A stretch of DNA of 64,000 nucleotides. Origin: Chitinophaga silvisoli. Its GTDB lineage: Bacteria > Bacteroidota > Bacteroidia > Chitinophagales > Chitinophagaceae. A model generated the notes under the pieces. That model was not told the DNA's origin, made no database searches, and worked only from the letters and a program-made list of their open reading frames with translations. The first letter of the stretch is position 1; the number at the start of each line of letters is the position of its first letter. The stretch is from the NCBI RefSeq assembly GCF_003412465.1, contig NZ_QTJV01000001.1, positions 992,001-1,056,000 on the forward strand, in the 5' to 3' direction. Both the position numbers and the translations under genes were made by a program. Shown in pieces: positions 1 through 10,169 of this stretch.

Positions 1-25
1 ACTGAAACGCAAAAGACACTCATGG

Positions 26-56
26 GACTGAGGAGGCGAAGCTATGCCTCCAGGTC
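26..56 (+). promoter_or_regulatory. Leader hairpin upstream of the antiterminator gene
   Basis: GGAGGC (32-37) pairs with GCCTCC (46-51) around an 8-nt loop, and GAC (26-28) can pair with GTC (54-56). No T-run follows, so it is not an obvious terminator. It lies about 80 nt before the start of the UpxY-like gene and could be part of an untranslated leader. The functional role is only inferred. Confidence 0.3.
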
Positions 57-132
57 AGCCACCATGCCCGCCGCTTGTCTTTGTAAATTCCACCAACACA
101 GTCTCGATTTTTTAACCGTTAAAACCATTCCC

Positions 133-675
133 ATGGAACAGAATCTGAACTCCTGGTATGCAGTGTATACCAAGCCCAGATGGGAGAAGAAAGTCGCAGA
201 ATCGCTGATTCGTAAGCAGGTCGAAACTTATTGTCCTATCAACCGCGTCACACATCAGTGGAGCGATCGTAAGAAAGTAATTGAAGAACCCCTGTTTAAA
301 TCTTACGTGTTTGTGCGTATTCCCGAGAACATGAAAACAACCGTGCGGGAAACGGCAGGTATTGTCAATTTTGTTTACTGGCTGGGTAAGCCCGCTTGTA
401 TTCCAGAGCATGAAATTGACCTGATCAAGCGTTTCCTGCATGAATATGACAATGTGGAAGTAGAAAGTTTCCCGATTCACCAGAATGACATGATCCAGAT
501 TACTGCAGGCCCGCTCATGCATCAGCGTGGCAGGGTAGTAGAAGCCGGAAAAAATACGGTGAAAGCTGTTTTGTACAGCATGGGATTTGCACTCACCGCT
601 ACTGTTAAGAAAAGCGAACTGGTCCTTCTCAACAGCAATCAATACAGGCAACAGCCTTCTAACGTTTCGCTTTAA
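133..675 (+). CDS. UpxY/RfaH-like NusG-family transcription antiterminator
   Basis: A 180-residue NusG paralogue. The N-terminal NGN domain opens with SWYAVYTKPRWEKKVAESL, typical of capsule-locus UpxY and RfaH proteins, and a KOW-like segment (MHQRGRVVEAGKNTVKAVL) lies near the C-terminus. Such proteins ride on RNA polymerase and allow transcription through long polysaccharide operons. Position as first gene of a roughly 22-kb exopolysaccharide locus fits this. The open frame extends back to position 22, but homology begins only after the ATG at 133, which is the preferred start. The next gene starts 11 nt after the stop. Identification as a specialised NusG is firm; the target operon is inferred from position. 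Confidence 0.88.
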   Translation: MEQNLNSWYAVYTKPRWEKKVAESLIRKQVETYCPINRVTHQWSDRKKVIEEPLFKSYVFVRIPENMKTTVRETAGIVNFVYWLGKPACIPEHEIDLIKRFLHEYDNVEVESFPIHQNDMIQITAGPLMHQRGRVVEAGKNTVKAVLYSMGFALTATVKKSELVLLNSNQYRQQPSNVSL

Positions 676-686
676 CCCGCTTTTCC

Positions 687-1706
687 ATGCAACATATACT
701 CCTTTGTGGCGGATCTGGAACCCGCCTCTGGCCGCTGTCTAACAAACAGACGCCTAAACAACTGCTGCCTTTATTTGACGGTCAGAGCTTATTACAGCTG
801 ACCTGGCAGCGAAATGCGTTTGCCTGCGACAGCGTGCTGGCCATTGTAAATGAACAACAGGTCAACACAGTAGTAGATCAGCTGCACAGCTCCGGTGCAG
901 TGCATGCCCGCTGGATTGCTGAACCTGTAGGTAGAAATACCGCCGCTGCCATTGCTTTAGCTGCTTTCATTGCTGATCCGGAAACAATCCTCCTCATTAC
1001 ACCAGCAGATCACCTTATTGGTACGCCAGACATCTATGCCCAGACTATTTTCCAGGCTGAGAAAATGGCGGCAGATAATCATCTCGTTACTATCGGTTTG
1101 CAGCCCGCCTATCCTGAAACAGGCTATGGGTACATCCAGTATGAGGGCTACGACGTAGTACGCTTTACCGAGAAACCGGACCTCGTCACTGCCGAAGCAA
1201 TGCTCAACAGCGGAGACTACCTCTGGAACAGCGGTATCTTCTGCGGCAAAGCAGGGGTATTGCTCGGTCAGCTGGAACAATATGCACCTGCTATCTACAC
1301 GGCCGCCGCTATTGCTGCTGACGAATACCTGGAATCAGGACGTATTCAGCCGTCTACCATGGAAGCCATTCCTGCAGATAGTATTGACTATGCCGTATTA
1401 GAGAAAAGCAGCATTGTAAAAGTTGTACCCAGTACAATGGAATGGAGTGATGTAGGTGGCTACGAAGCACTGGCCGAAGCACTTGCCAAACATTACCAGT
1501 ACAGCAACAACCAGGCTGTCTTTATCCAGAGTGACCCTGTGAACAGCATGGTACTGGGCAAAGATAAACTGGTGGCACTGGTAGGTGTGGAGAATGTAGT
1601 AGTGGTCAACACACCTGAAGCCTTACTCATTTTACAAAAAGGGAAAGGACAGGAAGTGAAGCAGCTGCACCAATGGGTAAAAGAAAACAGACCGGAATTA
1701 CTTTAA
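687..1706 (+). CDS. manC: Mannose-1-phosphate guanylyltransferase
   Basis: A 339-residue nucleotidyltransferase making GDP-mannose from mannose 1-phosphate and GTP. The signature [20 protein letters not shown] begins near residue 8, followed by FTEKP around 160, WNSGIF around 180 and EWSDVGG around 252. It is the short form, lacking the C-terminal phosphomannose isomerase domain of bifunctional ManC/AlgA enzymes. It lies 11 nt after the antiterminator gene and 10 nt before the GDP-fucose synthase gene. Its product feeds both mannosyl transfer and the Gmd/Fcl route to GDP-L-fucose encoded here. No phosphomannomutase gene is in the window. Confidence 0.93.
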   Translation: MQHILLCGGSGTRLWPLSNKQTPKQLLPLFDGQSLLQLTWQRNAFACDSVLAIVNEQQVNTVVDQLHSSGAVHARWIAEPVGRNTAAAIALAAFIADPETILLITPADHLIGTPDIYAQTIFQAEKMAADNHLVTIGLQPAYPETGYGYIQYEGYDVVRFTEKPDLVTAEAMLNSGDYLWNSGIFCGKAGVLLGQLEQYAPAIYTAAAIAADEYLESGRIQPSTMEAIPADSIDYAVLEKSSIVKVVPSTMEWSDVGGYEALAEALAKHYQYSNNQAVFIQSDPVNSMVLGKDKLVALVGVENVVVVNTPEALLILQKGKGQEVKQLHQWVKENRPELL

Positions 1707-1716
1707 ACTATCAACT

Positions 1717-2658
1717 ATGCAACTGAATGATAAAATTTATATAGCAGGTCACCGCGGCATGGTAGGCGGTGCCATTAAAAGAAGACTGCAAACTTTAGGT
1801 TATAATAACCTGCTCACACGCAGTTCCGTTGACCTGGACTTACGTAACCAGGCAGCTGTAGACGAGTTCTTTGCCAGCGAACAACCTGATTACGTATTCC
1901 TGGCTGCTGCTAAAGTAGGCGGCATCTATGCCAACAATACTTACCGTGCAGAATTCCTGTACGATAACCTGATGATGGAAGCCAACATCATTCACGCTGC
2001 TTACAAACACGGTGTAAAAAAACTGATGTTCCTGGGTAGCTCCTGCATCTATCCGAAGATGGCCCCCCAGCCACTTACAGAGGATAGTCTGCTGACAGGG
2101 CCACTGGAAATAACCAATGAGCCTTACGCCATTGCCAAAATTGCGGGTATCAAGCTTTGCGAAGCATACCGTGATCAATACGGTTGCAACTTTATAAGTG
2201 TCATGCCAACAAACCTCTACGGTATCGGCGATAATTATCATCCTGAAAATTCACATGTATTACCTGCACTGATCCGCCGCTTCCATGAAGCAAAAGAAGC
2301 GGGCAAACCCAGTGTAGCCGTATGGGGTAGTGGTACTCCCCGCCGTGAGTTTTTGTTTGCCGACGACCTGGCTGCCGCCTGTGTATACCTGATGCTGCAT
2401 TATGATGGCAAAGAACTGGTAAACATTGGCACCGGCGAAGACCTGAGCATCAAAGAACTGGCTGAAACGGTGAAGGATGTGGTTTGCTATGACGGCAAAA
2501 TTGTATTTGACGCATCAAAACCTGATGGCACTCCACGTAAACTGATGGATGTTTCCAAACTGCATAGCCTGGGATGGAAACACACGACTGAATTGAAAGA
2601 AGGATTAGTACAAGCGTATGCGGATTTCCTGAAGAAACGTCATATGGCCGTAAGCTGA
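1717..2658 (+). CDS. fcl: GDP-L-fucose synthase
   Basis: A 313-residue extended short-chain dehydrogenase that epimerises and reduces GDP-4-keto-6-deoxymannose to GDP-L-fucose with NADPH. The nucleotide-binding motif GHRGMVGGA lies at residues 11-19. The catalytic Ser108 is in LGSSCIYP, and Tyr137 and Lys141 are in PYAIAK. Length and motif spacing match E. coli Fcl/WcaG within one residue. It works after Gmd, which is encoded two genes downstream (4125). Cotranscription with manC and ugd is likely because gaps are 10 and 37 nt. Confidence 0.95.
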   Translation: MQLNDKIYIAGHRGMVGGAIKRRLQTLGYNNLLTRSSVDLDLRNQAAVDEFFASEQPDYVFLAAAKVGGIYANNTYRAEFLYDNLMMEANIIHAAYKHGVKKLMFLGSSCIYPKMAPQPLTEDSLLTGPLEITNEPYAIAKIAGIKLCEAYRDQYGCNFISVMPTNLYGIGDNYHPENSHVLPALIRRFHEAKEAGKPSVAVWGSGTPRREFLFADDLAAACVYLMLHYDGKELVNIGTGEDLSIKELAETVKDVVCYDGKIVFDASKPDGTPRKLMDVSKLHSLGWKHTTELKEGLVQAYADFLKKRHMAVS

Positions 2659-2695
2659 GTTTTTTTATTGCTCACAATGATAATCAAGTAAACTG

Positions 2696-4030
2696 ATGAA
2701 AGTAATTGTTATTGGTACCGGCTACGTCGGTTTGGTGACAGGCGCATGCCTGGCTGAGGTAGGAACAGAAGTGGTATGTGTGGATGTGAATGAAACAAAG
2801 ATCAGGAACCTGGAGCGCGGTATTCTTCCCATCTATGAACCCGGACTGGAAGAAATCGTGACCCGCAATGCCGCCAATGGCAGACTGTCTTTCAGTACTG
2901 ACCTGGCAGCCGTGATCCCTGGTGCAGCTGTCGCATTTATTGCGGTAGGTACACCTCCGGGCGAAGATGGTAGTGCAGATCTGCAATATGTATTGCAGGT
3001 AGCGAAAGAGATCGGGCAGTCTATGACTGACTACCTGGTAGTGGTGACTAAATCAACTGTACCTGTAGGTACTGCGGTGAAAGTAAACAGGGAGATTAAA
3101 CAGGCCCTGCAACACCGCGACACACTCCTTGATTATGATGTGGCTTCTAATCCTGAGTTCCTGAAAGAAGGCGCTGCAGTGCAGGATTTTCTGAAACCTG
3201 ACAGGATTGTGGTAGGTGTGAATAGTGATAGAAGCAAAGAGGTGCTGGAACAATTGTACAGACCATTTTTGCTGAATGGAAGGCCGATTATTTTCATGGA
3301 CATCGCATCTGCAGAAATGACGAAGTATGCAGCGAATGCGATGCTGGCAACGAAGATTTCTTTTATCAATGATATTGCCAACCTCTGTGACCTTGTGGGC
3401 GCAGATGTAAATATGGTGCGTAAAGGGATTGGCTCCGATGCACGTATTGGTACCAGCTTTATTTATCCAGGTATTGGATATGGCGGTAGCTGTTTCCCTA
3501 AAGATGTGAAGGCACTGGTGAAAACCGGTAAAGAATACGGGCACACATTGCGCATTCTGGAAGCCGTAGAAGCTGTGAATAATGATCAGAAACTGGTGCT
3601 GTTTGATAAGATCATGCATCACTATGAGGGAGAATTGAATGGCGTAACGTTTGGGATCTGGGGATTGTCATTTAAGCCGGGTACGGATGACATGCGGGAA
3701 GCCGCAAGCCTGGTATTGATCAATGCTTTGCTGGAAGCCGGCGCAGTAGTAAGGGTGTTTGACCCGGTGGCGATGGAAGAGGCGAAAAAGACTTTGGGAG
3801 ATACCGTGGTATGGTGCGAAGATATGTATCACGCGGTGGAAGGTGTGGATGCGGTAGCGCTGGTGACTGAATGGAATGATTTCAGGTTGCCGGATTGGAG
3901 CAGGATGAAGGGGATCGTGGTGTTTGATGGAAGGAATATTTATGATCTGCCGTATTTGAAGAAGAAGGGGATAGTGGCCTATGGTATAGGTACAGCGCAG
4001 CCTTCTACGATAGAATTTATTTCAAAATAA
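2696..4030 (+). CDS. ugd: UDP-glucose 6-dehydrogenase
   Basis: A 444-residue NAD-dependent dehydrogenase oxidising UDP-glucose to UDP-glucuronate. The Rossmann motif GTGYVGLVTGACLAE starts at residue 7, and the catalytic cysteine is Cys266 in GYGGSCFPKD. A C-terminal nucleotide-sugar-binding domain (FGIWGLSFKPGTDDMREA onwards) is complete, giving the usual family length. The presence of this gene suggests that glucuronic acid is a component of the polysaccharide. The following 94 nt before gmd are AT-rich and contain no clear terminator. Confidence 0.95.
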   Translation: MKVIVIGTGYVGLVTGACLAEVGTEVVCVDVNETKIRNLERGILPIYEPGLEEIVTRNAANGRLSFSTDLAAVIPGAAVAFIAVGTPPGEDGSADLQYVLQVAKEIGQSMTDYLVVVTKSTVPVGTAVKVNREIKQALQHRDTLLDYDVASNPEFLKEGAAVQDFLKPDRIVVGVNSDRSKEVLEQLYRPFLLNGRPIIFMDIASAEMTKYAANAMLATKISFINDIANLCDLVGADVNMVRKGIGSDARIGTSFIYPGIGYGGSCFPKDVKALVKTGKEYGHTLRILEAVEAVNNDQKLVLFDKIMHHYEGELNGVTFGIWGLSFKPGTDDMREAASLVLINALLEAGAVVRVFDPVAMEEAKKTLGDTVVWCEDMYHAVEGVDAVALVTEWNDFRLPDWSRMKGIVVFDGRNIYDLPYLKKKGIVAYGIGTAQPSTIEFISK

Positions 4031-4124
4031 AGAGAATTTGCATTTGTTCCATAAAGCGGAAGCCTCCGGCAGTTTTTGGAAATGCAGTAAGATAAATTTT
4101 TAAAACTTTTTAAAACTGTATAAT

Positions 4125-5222
4125 ATGAAAGTGGCCTTAATAACCGGTGTTAACGGACAAGACGGTGCCTACCTGTCAGAACTTTTATTAGAAAAAGGAT
4201 ACATGGTTCATGGTATTAAACGCCGTGCCTCCCTGATCAATACCGATAGAATCGACCACCTCTATCAAGACCCCCACGACCCAAATGTGCGTTTCAAACT
4301 TCACTACGGTGACATGACCGATAGCACCAACCTGATCCGCATCATCCAGGAAACACAACCTGATGAGATCTATAACCTGGCTGCGATGAGTCATGTAAAA
4401 GTAAGCTTTGACACACCTGAATATACTGCCAATGCTGACGGTATCGGTACCCTTCGCATTCTCGAAGCTCTCCGCATCCTGAAACTGGACAAAAAGACCC
4501 GCGTGTACCAGGCCAGCACCTCAGAACTCTATGGTCTGGTGCAGGAAGTACCTCAGCGTGAAAGCACGCCATTCTACCCACGCAGTCCATATGCAGTTGC
4601 CAAACTGTATGCTTACTGGATCACTGTCAACTATCGTGAAGCTTACGGCATGTTCGCCTGCAATGGCATCCTCTTCAACCATGAAAGTCCACTGCGCGGT
4701 GAAACTTTCGTAACCCGCAAAATCACCCGTGGTGTAGCAGCCATTGCCCTGGGCTTACAGGATAAACTGTACCTCGGTAACCTGGATGCACGCCGTGACT
4801 GGGGCCATGCAAAGGATTATGTAGAGGCCATGTGGAGAATTCTCCAGCAGGATACTGCAGAAGACTATGTGATTGCAACTGGTATCACTACCCCGGTACG
4901 CGACTTCGTAAGAATGGCATTTGATGAACTGGGTATCGAACTGGCCTTCACCGGCAAGGGTGAAAACGAGGTAGCGATTGTGACTGCCTGCCGTAACAAG
5001 GAATTTGTACTGCCTATCGGTAAAGAAGTAGTAGCAGTAGATCCTGCATACTTCCGTCCTACAGAAGTAGAACTGCTGATCGGTGATCCTACCAAGGCAC
5101 AGACAAAACTGGACTGGCAGCCTAAATACGACCTGCCTGAACTGGTGAAAGAAATGGTAGCGGCAGATGTTGAGCTGTTCCGTAAAGAGTCTGTTGCACA
5201 ATTTGAACATCTCATCGGTTAA
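4125..5222 (+). CDS. gmd: GDP-mannose 4,6-dehydratase
   Basis: A 365-residue SDR enzyme converting GDP-mannose to GDP-4-keto-6-deoxy-D-mannose. The NADP-binding motif [12 protein letters not shown] is at residues 8-19. The active-site segment has STSELYG near 130 and Tyr156/Lys160 in PYAVAK, matching E. coli Gmd Tyr157/Lys161. [15 protein letters not shown] near 190 is the characteristic Gmd loop. Together with fcl at 1717 it completes GDP-L-fucose synthesis. The next gene starts 9 nt after the stop codon. The intergenic gap before it is the largest within this part of the cluster, so an internal promoter is possible but not demonstrable. Confidence 0.96.
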   Translation: MKVALITGVNGQDGAYLSELLLEKGYMVHGIKRRASLINTDRIDHLYQDPHDPNVRFKLHYGDMTDSTNLIRIIQETQPDEIYNLAAMSHVKVSFDTPEYTANADGIGTLRILEALRILKLDKKTRVYQASTSELYGLVQEVPQRESTPFYPRSPYAVAKLYAYWITVNYREAYGMFACNGILFNHESPLRGETFVTRKITRGVAAIALGLQDKLYLGNLDARRDWGHAKDYVEAMWRILQQDTAEDYVIATGITTPVRDFVRMAFDELGIELAFTGKGENEVAIVTACRNKEFVLPIGKEVVAVDPAYFRPTEVELLIGDPTKAQTKLDWQPKYDLPELVKEMVAADVELFRKESVAQFEHLIG

Positions 5223-5231
5223 TCAATAAAT

Positions 5232-6413
5232 ATGGCGAAGCTATTACCGGTTAAGACTAATCTTTCCTTTCTCGACGGCCTTCGTGGGCTGGCAGCCCTG
5301 TACGTAGCTACAGGGCATGCCCGCTGGCTGCTGTGGGAGGGCGGAGAAAGTTTCAGGCAGGCGGGAGATTCGTATGGTGTGATCGGCAAAGCATTTGCAT
5401 TAGGTATGTCCATGTTCAAATTCGGGCATGAGATGGTACTATTCTTCTTCGTGCTTTCTGGTTTTGTGATCCATCTTAAGTATGCGTTACAGTTAGCTAA
5501 AGGTCCGGACACACATTTCACCTTCGGTGCTTACTTTATGAAGCGCCTGAAGCGCATTATGCCACCTTACCTTTTTGCCTTTCTGCTTACGATCGTATGT
5601 GATAGCCTCGTGGCACATTACCAGTTTTCTATTTACACGCATACTACACCTTTGCCACTTGTCAATCAGAATATCACCTTTCATCATTCATGGGCATCCC
5701 TGATCGGGAATATCTTTTTTCTCCAGGATGCTTATGTGCCGGTGTTTGGTTCCAATGGTAGTATATGGTCACTGAAATACGAATGGTATTTCTATATGCT
5801 GTATCCTATCCTGCTGTTGACTAACAAGAAGTTTCCAAAGCTGACAATCCTTGGTGTGGCCGCCATTTTTGGGCTCTATGTAGCGGGCTTTCATACCGGG
5901 TTCATACTTTTCGATCAGGTAGTAGCGTGTTTATTCTCCTGGTGGGTAGGTGCATTCATTGCAGATATCTATACAGGCAGGGTAAAGGTAAACCGCTGGC
6001 TGATCTATCCACTGATGGTGATCGTACCATTGATCCCATTCATTCATACTTCCGGTCTCCCCACGCTGGTAAAAGATCAGATCGTGGCCTTTGGTTTCAG
6101 CGGACTGCTGCTGTTACTGTTGGATTACCGTGAGCGAAAAGCAGTGCAGGGCTTGGGCCGCCTGAAATGGCTGGGCGATTGCTCGTATACATTGTACCTG
6201 ATTCATGCGCCCATATTGATTTTAGCAAACGGAATACTATTGCGTGTAAATCATAACCAGATGCCAAGAACATTTGTATTTGTATGGCTGGCAGTTGCCT
6301 TTGTTGTGCTGCTTGCGTATGCATTACACTTCATCCTTGAAAAACCATTTACTTCAACAGCCAAGCGCGTACCATTAAGCCATCCGGAGGTTATACCGGC
6401 GATGGTAAAATAA
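5232..6413 (+). CDS. Membrane acyltransferase, OafA/YrhL type (Acyl_transf_3)
   Basis: A 393-residue multi-pass inner-membrane protein. It begins with FLDGLRGLAALYVATGHARW, containing the RGxAA and xxH signature expected for family 3 acyltransferases, and continues with about ten hydrophobic segments. VLFFFVLSGFVIHLKY around residue 65 is also typical. Members transfer acetyl or other acyl groups to polysaccharide sugars, usually at the membrane. This is one of three such genes in the locus (also 13892 and 15975), which predicts a heavily O-acylated polymer. Substrate and acyl group cannot be read from sequence. Confidence 0.88.
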   Translation: MAKLLPVKTNLSFLDGLRGLAALYVATGHARWLLWEGGESFRQAGDSYGVIGKAFALGMSMFKFGHEMVLFFFVLSGFVIHLKYALQLAKGPDTHFTFGAYFMKRLKRIMPPYLFAFLLTIVCDSLVAHYQFSIYTHTTPLPLVNQNITFHHSWASLIGNIFFLQDAYVPVFGSNGSIWSLKYEWYFYMLYPILLLTNKKFPKLTILGVAAIFGLYVAGFHTGFILFDQVVACLFSWWVGAFIADIYTGRVKVNRWLIYPLMVIVPLIPFIHTSGLPTLVKDQIVAFGFSGLLLLLLDYRERKAVQGLGRLKWLGDCSYTLYLIHAPILILANGILLRVNHNQMPRTFVFVWLAVAFVVLLAYALHFILEKPFTSTAKRVPLSHPEVIPAMVK

Positions 6414-6425
6414 ATAACTATCTGT

Positions 6426-7430
6426 ATGAAAATTTTAGTTGAAAACTCGACCTGGAATAATATAGGTGACGGGTTTTACCAGAGTGCACTTTTCGTGTTG
6501 ATTAAAAAATTATATCCGGAAGCCAATGTATTAATGGAAGAAGGGCCCATCTTCAGAGCATTTCGCCCGAAGAGTGAATGGCAAAAAAAGAATGCTCTTC
6601 ATCTGATGGATTATCAATCTGCCGATTTGCATATTTTCTCCGGTCCTATGATTCGCCAGATACTGACGAATTATAAAGACAAGATCAAACAGATCAAAGA
6701 AAGAGGTGAGCAGTATGCACTGATCAGTGCCTCCAGCGCCGGGATCTCTGATTCTTTGCGTATTGAGACCGGGGAGTTTTTTCAAAAGTACCAGCCTTTG
6801 TTCTTATCATCCCGTGACCAGGATACTTACCTGAAGTTCAAGGATTATGTAAAGAACTCATACAACGGTATCTGTACTGCCTTCCTGGTAAACAAGATGC
6901 TGCCTGTGGATCAACTGGATAATAATTTCAAGTTCTTCATCAGTAGTTTCTACAGGGAGCTGGAGCCGGTGTACAAAGTGAATGGTGAAGTGGAAATTAA
7001 GAACGTAGAGCTGGATCGTAAAAAGACCTTCTTCGGACTCAGTCATCGTTTTAGCCGTCACCTGAACCGTTTCCGCCCTGTGCAGGATGGTGTGAACGGA
7101 TATAAGATTGTAAGGGTCAACCAGGAAGTGTCCACGAAGTTTAACCATATCAATTTTGCATTGCCTAATTCGTTTTTGAGTTTCAATCTCCTTTCTTATC
7201 TGGCATTGTATAAATCAGCAGACTTCACGGTATCAGACAGGGTTCATTCCTGTGCAGTGAGTCTTGCTTTTGGCAAACCTGCCCGTTTGTTTACCAACAG
7301 CCCAAGGGCAGGGATCTTCAACAGACTTGGCTTTGACCATAAAAAGGATAATGGCATTATGTATCCAAATCTTGAAATCATCGATACAGAAGCGGAGAAA
7401 TTATCTTCATTCATTAAGTCATCTTATTAG
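6426..7430 (+). CDS. Polysaccharide pyruvyl transferase family protein
   Basis: A 334-residue soluble protein resembling the polysaccharide pyruvyl transferase family. The N-terminus ILVENSTWNNIGDGFYQSAL fits the family nucleotide-sugar-fold entry segment. The C-terminal motif VSDRVHSCAVSLAFGKPARLF (residues about 268-288) is the family hallmark with the D-R-x-H pattern. It may add a ketal pyruvate from phosphoenolpyruvate to a sugar, as in colanic acid and xanthan. Some members of this family act on other substrates, so the chemistry is an inference. The gene lies between an acyltransferase and the flippase gene, with 2 nt separating it from the latter. Confidence 0.75.
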   Translation: MKILVENSTWNNIGDGFYQSALFVLIKKLYPEANVLMEEGPIFRAFRPKSEWQKKNALHLMDYQSADLHIFSGPMIRQILTNYKDKIKQIKERGEQYALISASSAGISDSLRIETGEFFQKYQPLFLSSRDQDTYLKFKDYVKNSYNGICTAFLVNKMLPVDQLDNNFKFFISSFYRELEPVYKVNGEVEIKNVELDRKKTFFGLSHRFSRHLNRFRPVQDGVNGYKIVRVNQEVSTKFNHINFALPNSFLSFNLLSYLALYKSADFTVSDRVHSCAVSLAFGKPARLFTNSPRAGIFNRLGFDHKKDNGIMYPNLEIIDTEAEKLSSFIKSSY

Positions 7431-7432
7431 TT

Positions 7433-8923
7433 TTGAGCAAAAAGAATCTTTCCGGATCGCATGTATTTAACAGCATCAGCTGGATGTTGATGCAAACAGG
7501 TGCTACAAAGTTAACTTCCATCTTAGGACAGATTATACTGGCGTGGTTATTGGAGCCTGCGCAGTTTGGTCTTATCAGCCTGGTGTATACCGTTACCAGT
7601 ATTGGTCTGATCATTCAGCAGTTTGGACTGAACGATGTATTGATCAGAAGGCAGAGAGCCTTTCATAACTGGCTTCCCTTATCTTTTGGTATCTCATGGG
7701 TATTCGGATTTATCTCCTGTATCTTTTTGCTGGTGCTGGGTTATGCAGGAAGCCTGATGTATAAGGATCATAACATTTTCATCCTCGTGGCCTTCTATGC
7801 ACTGACCACCCCGATGGATGCACTGAGTGTGATTCCACTGACCAAGCTGCGTATAGAGTTAGATTTCAAAACGCTCTCTGTGATCCGCATCATGGAGACG
7901 GTGCTCACCATGTTTATGACGGTAGCACTGGCATATATGGGCTTTGGCGTGTACAGCTTTGTGATACCACCATTGATTGTATCAGCAGTTTCACTGATTG
8001 TCAAATATCGTGTTACGCATCTGAAGATTCATTTTAATCTGCACCTGCGCCGCTGGAAATACCTTACCGTAAGCAGCTCCTGGTCGCTGGTACATTCTAT
8101 TGTACAGCGTATCATGGACCAGGCAGATTACATCGTGCTGGGTTTGTGGGTGAGCAAGACGATTGTAGGTATTTATTATATGGCCTTCAGCTTGTCTATC
8201 CAGGTAATTGGTTTTGTGGCGAACAACCTGCCGAGTGTATTGTTTCCCAGCCTGGCATCCATCAAGGATAGTCAGCGTGCAAAAGATATGTTTAAAAAGA
8301 GTGTGACCTATCTCTCCGTATTTGGTGCGGCATTTGCTATCTGGCAGGGTGCTACCGCCTATTGGATCGTACGTGTGTTCCTGTCTGCAAAGTGGGTGCA
8401 GACTACGGCGCTGGTAGAAATACTTTCAGTAGGAATGGCTTTCCGTGCAGTAGCATGGTTATGGTCCACACCATATAGATTGAAAGGGAAGTTTGCCGAT
8501 ATGGCTAAACAGTCTTTTTATTCGCTGATCTTTATGGTGATCCTGATAGTAGCAGCTACATTACCATGGGGTGTGTATGGCACAGCAGCAGCTGTATCAT
8601 TCTACTACTTAGTGATCAGCCCCATTTGGTTATACAATGGATTTAAGCTGCTGGGTGGTACCTGGAAGGAAACGCTGCAGGTGTTTGTGATACCCATTCC
8701 ATTAGCAATGCTTTGCTATGGCAGCTGCTGGTACTTCTTCCGTTTTCTTTACCTGGGTGCCAATCCCATTACGGCCATGGTCCTGATTTCAACAATTGGT
8801 TCAGGCTTATATGTAGGCGGCATTTACCTGGCTATGCCTGATACATTCGCTGAGATTAAAAGATTACTGTTAGAGAAATTTCCCGTCGCCAACGGAGTTA
8901 AACGCTTGCTCACAAGGAACTAA
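7433..8923 (+). CDS. Polysaccharide flippase, MOP superfamily (Wzx-like)
   Basis: A protein of up to 496 residues with about 12-14 hydrophobic segments, resembling lipopolysaccharide biosynthesis flippases of the MOP superfamily (WzxC-type). FGLISLVYTVTSIGLIIQQFGLNDVLIRRQ near residues 45-75 is characteristic. The protein probably moves the undecaprenyl-linked repeat unit to the periplasm. The start is uncertain: the frame opens with TTG at 7433, 2 nt after the previous stop; the first in-frame ATG (MLMQTG) is about 17 codons further in and would trim the first helix. TTG is therefore preferred. Confidence 0.9.
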   Translation: MSKKNLSGSHVFNSISWMLMQTGATKLTSILGQIILAWLLEPAQFGLISLVYTVTSIGLIIQQFGLNDVLIRRQRAFHNWLPLSFGISWVFGFISCIFLLVLGYAGSLMYKDHNIFILVAFYALTTPMDALSVIPLTKLRIELDFKTLSVIRIMETVLTMFMTVALAYMGFGVYSFVIPPLIVSAVSLIVKYRVTHLKIHFNLHLRRWKYLTVSSSWSLVHSIVQRIMDQADYIVLGLWVSKTIVGIYYMAFSLSIQVIGFVANNLPSVLFPSLASIKDSQRAKDMFKKSVTYLSVFGAAFAIWQGATAYWIVRVFLSAKWVQTTALVEILSVGMAFRAVAWLWSTPYRLKGKFADMAKQSFYSLIFMVILIVAATLPWGVYGTAAAVSFYYLVISPIWLYNGFKLLGGTWKETLQVFVIPIPLAMLCYGSCWYFFRFLYLGANPITAMVLISTIGSGLYVGGIYLAMPDTFAEIKRLLLEKFPVANGVKRLLTRN

Positions 8924-8930
8924 GTTAACT

Positions 8931-10169
8931 ATGAAAAGTATTATTTCTACAGGACAAGGCAGACTACACCTGATACAGTCCGCCATTGCCATCAAAGAGC
9001 AGGGGGTAGATGTGGAAGTGATTACGGGTTGGGTACCCGGCAAGCACTTTCCTGACAAATTCATTAATGCCATGGGGAAGCTGGTAGGCCGGAGCAATCT
9101 GGCTTACGGCTTGCGCAAGCGCTCTCCAAAAGGATTTCCAAGAGAGCAGATCCGCACATGCAGCTTCTCAGAATTTTACATACAGTTTCTTTTTATCCTG
9201 ACCGGAAAGAAGGTTTTAACGAGAGATAAAGCGGCAAGAATGGGATGGAAAGCGTTTGGTACTGAATCGAGAAAGTACATCCGCAACAGCCAGATCTTTC
9301 ATGTACGCAGTGGTGCAGGCCGCGCTGGTGCTATTGAGAAAGCACGTGCACAAGGCATGAAGATAGTGGTAGACCACAGCATTGCACACCCCAGTGAGAT
9401 CAAAAGACAGCTGGACAAGCTCCTGAGTGATAGTAAAGATTCAAAATTCATCAATATCTCCGATGGCTTCTGGAACAATGTACTGAAAGATTGCGAAGAG
9501 GCAGATGTGGTGCTGGTGAATTCAGACTATGTGAAAGACACTTTTGTGGCACAGGGTTTTGCTGCTGATAAGATCAAAGTGATTCACCTGGGTATCGATG
9601 AGAGCTTTCATTCACTGAAACAATCTTATGAATCAGGCACCATACGCCTGGTGTTCACCGGCAACTTCGGCGTACGCAAAGGGGCTCACCTGATCGTAGC
9701 GGCGATCGAACAACTGCTAAAAAAAGATTTCCCATTCACACTCGATGTGATCGGCAATGTATCGAACGAATTCGCTATTCCCGACTGGTTCAGGAATCAT
9801 CCGGGTATCACCCTGCATGGTTCCATGCCACAGGATCAGCTGAAGACATTTCTCGCTAAAAGCGATTTGTATATTTTCCCCACATATGTAGAGGGCGCTG
9901 CCCAATCTGTGAAGGAAGCAATGGCAGCAGGCCTGCCTGTGATCACCACTGTAAATAGCGGGGCACCGGTCACACACATGGAAAATGGTTTTTTGATACC
10001 CGATGATAATGCCGAAGCACTGGCAGCGGCTATTGAGCAACTGAGCGCAGACCCGGCACTGAGAAAGGAAATGGGACTCAAAGCTGCAGAGACGATCCGC
10101 ACAGGACATACCTGGGAACGATATGCACAGGAAGTAACTGAACTCTACAAAAGCATGATCAACGCATGA
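8931..10169 (+). CDS. Glycosyltransferase family 4 (GT-B)
   Basis: A 412-residue GT-B glycosyltransferase. The C-terminal group-1 domain begins near residue 240 with LVFTGNFGVRKGAHLIVAAI. The donor-binding segment IFPTYVEGAAQSVKEAMAAG near 315-335 carries the E-x7-E type pattern, followed by LPVITTVNSGAP. It should add one sugar from an activated nucleotide donor to the lipid-linked repeat unit on the cytoplasmic face. Its final 4 nt overlap the start of the polymerase gene (ATGA), showing translational coupling. Sugar specificity cannot be assigned. Confidence 0.9.
   Translation: MKSIISTGQGRLHLIQSAIAIKEQGVDVEVITGWVPGKHFPDKFINAMGKLVGRSNLAYGLRKRSPKGFPREQIRTCSFSEFYIQFLFILTGKKVLTRDKAARMGWKAFGTESRKYIRNSQIFHVRSGAGRAGAIEKARAQGMKIVVDHSIAHPSEIKRQLDKLLSDSKDSKFINISDGFWNNVLKDCEEADVVLVNSDYVKDTFVAQGFAADKIKVIHLGIDESFHSLKQSYESGTIRLVFTGNFGVRKGAHLIVAAIEQLLKKDFPFTLDVIGNVSNEFAIPDWFRNHPGITLHGSMPQDQLKTFLAKSDLYIFPTYVEGAAQSVKEAMAAGLPVITTVNSGAPVTHMENGFLIPDDNAEALAAAIEQLSADPALRKEMGLKAAETIRTGHTWERYAQEVTELYKSMINA

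Noticed and set aside
22..132. Longer N-terminus for the UpxY-like protein starting at 22
   Set aside because: The extra 37 residues have no NusG similarity and include a hairpin-forming segment; ATG 133 sits directly before the conserved domain.
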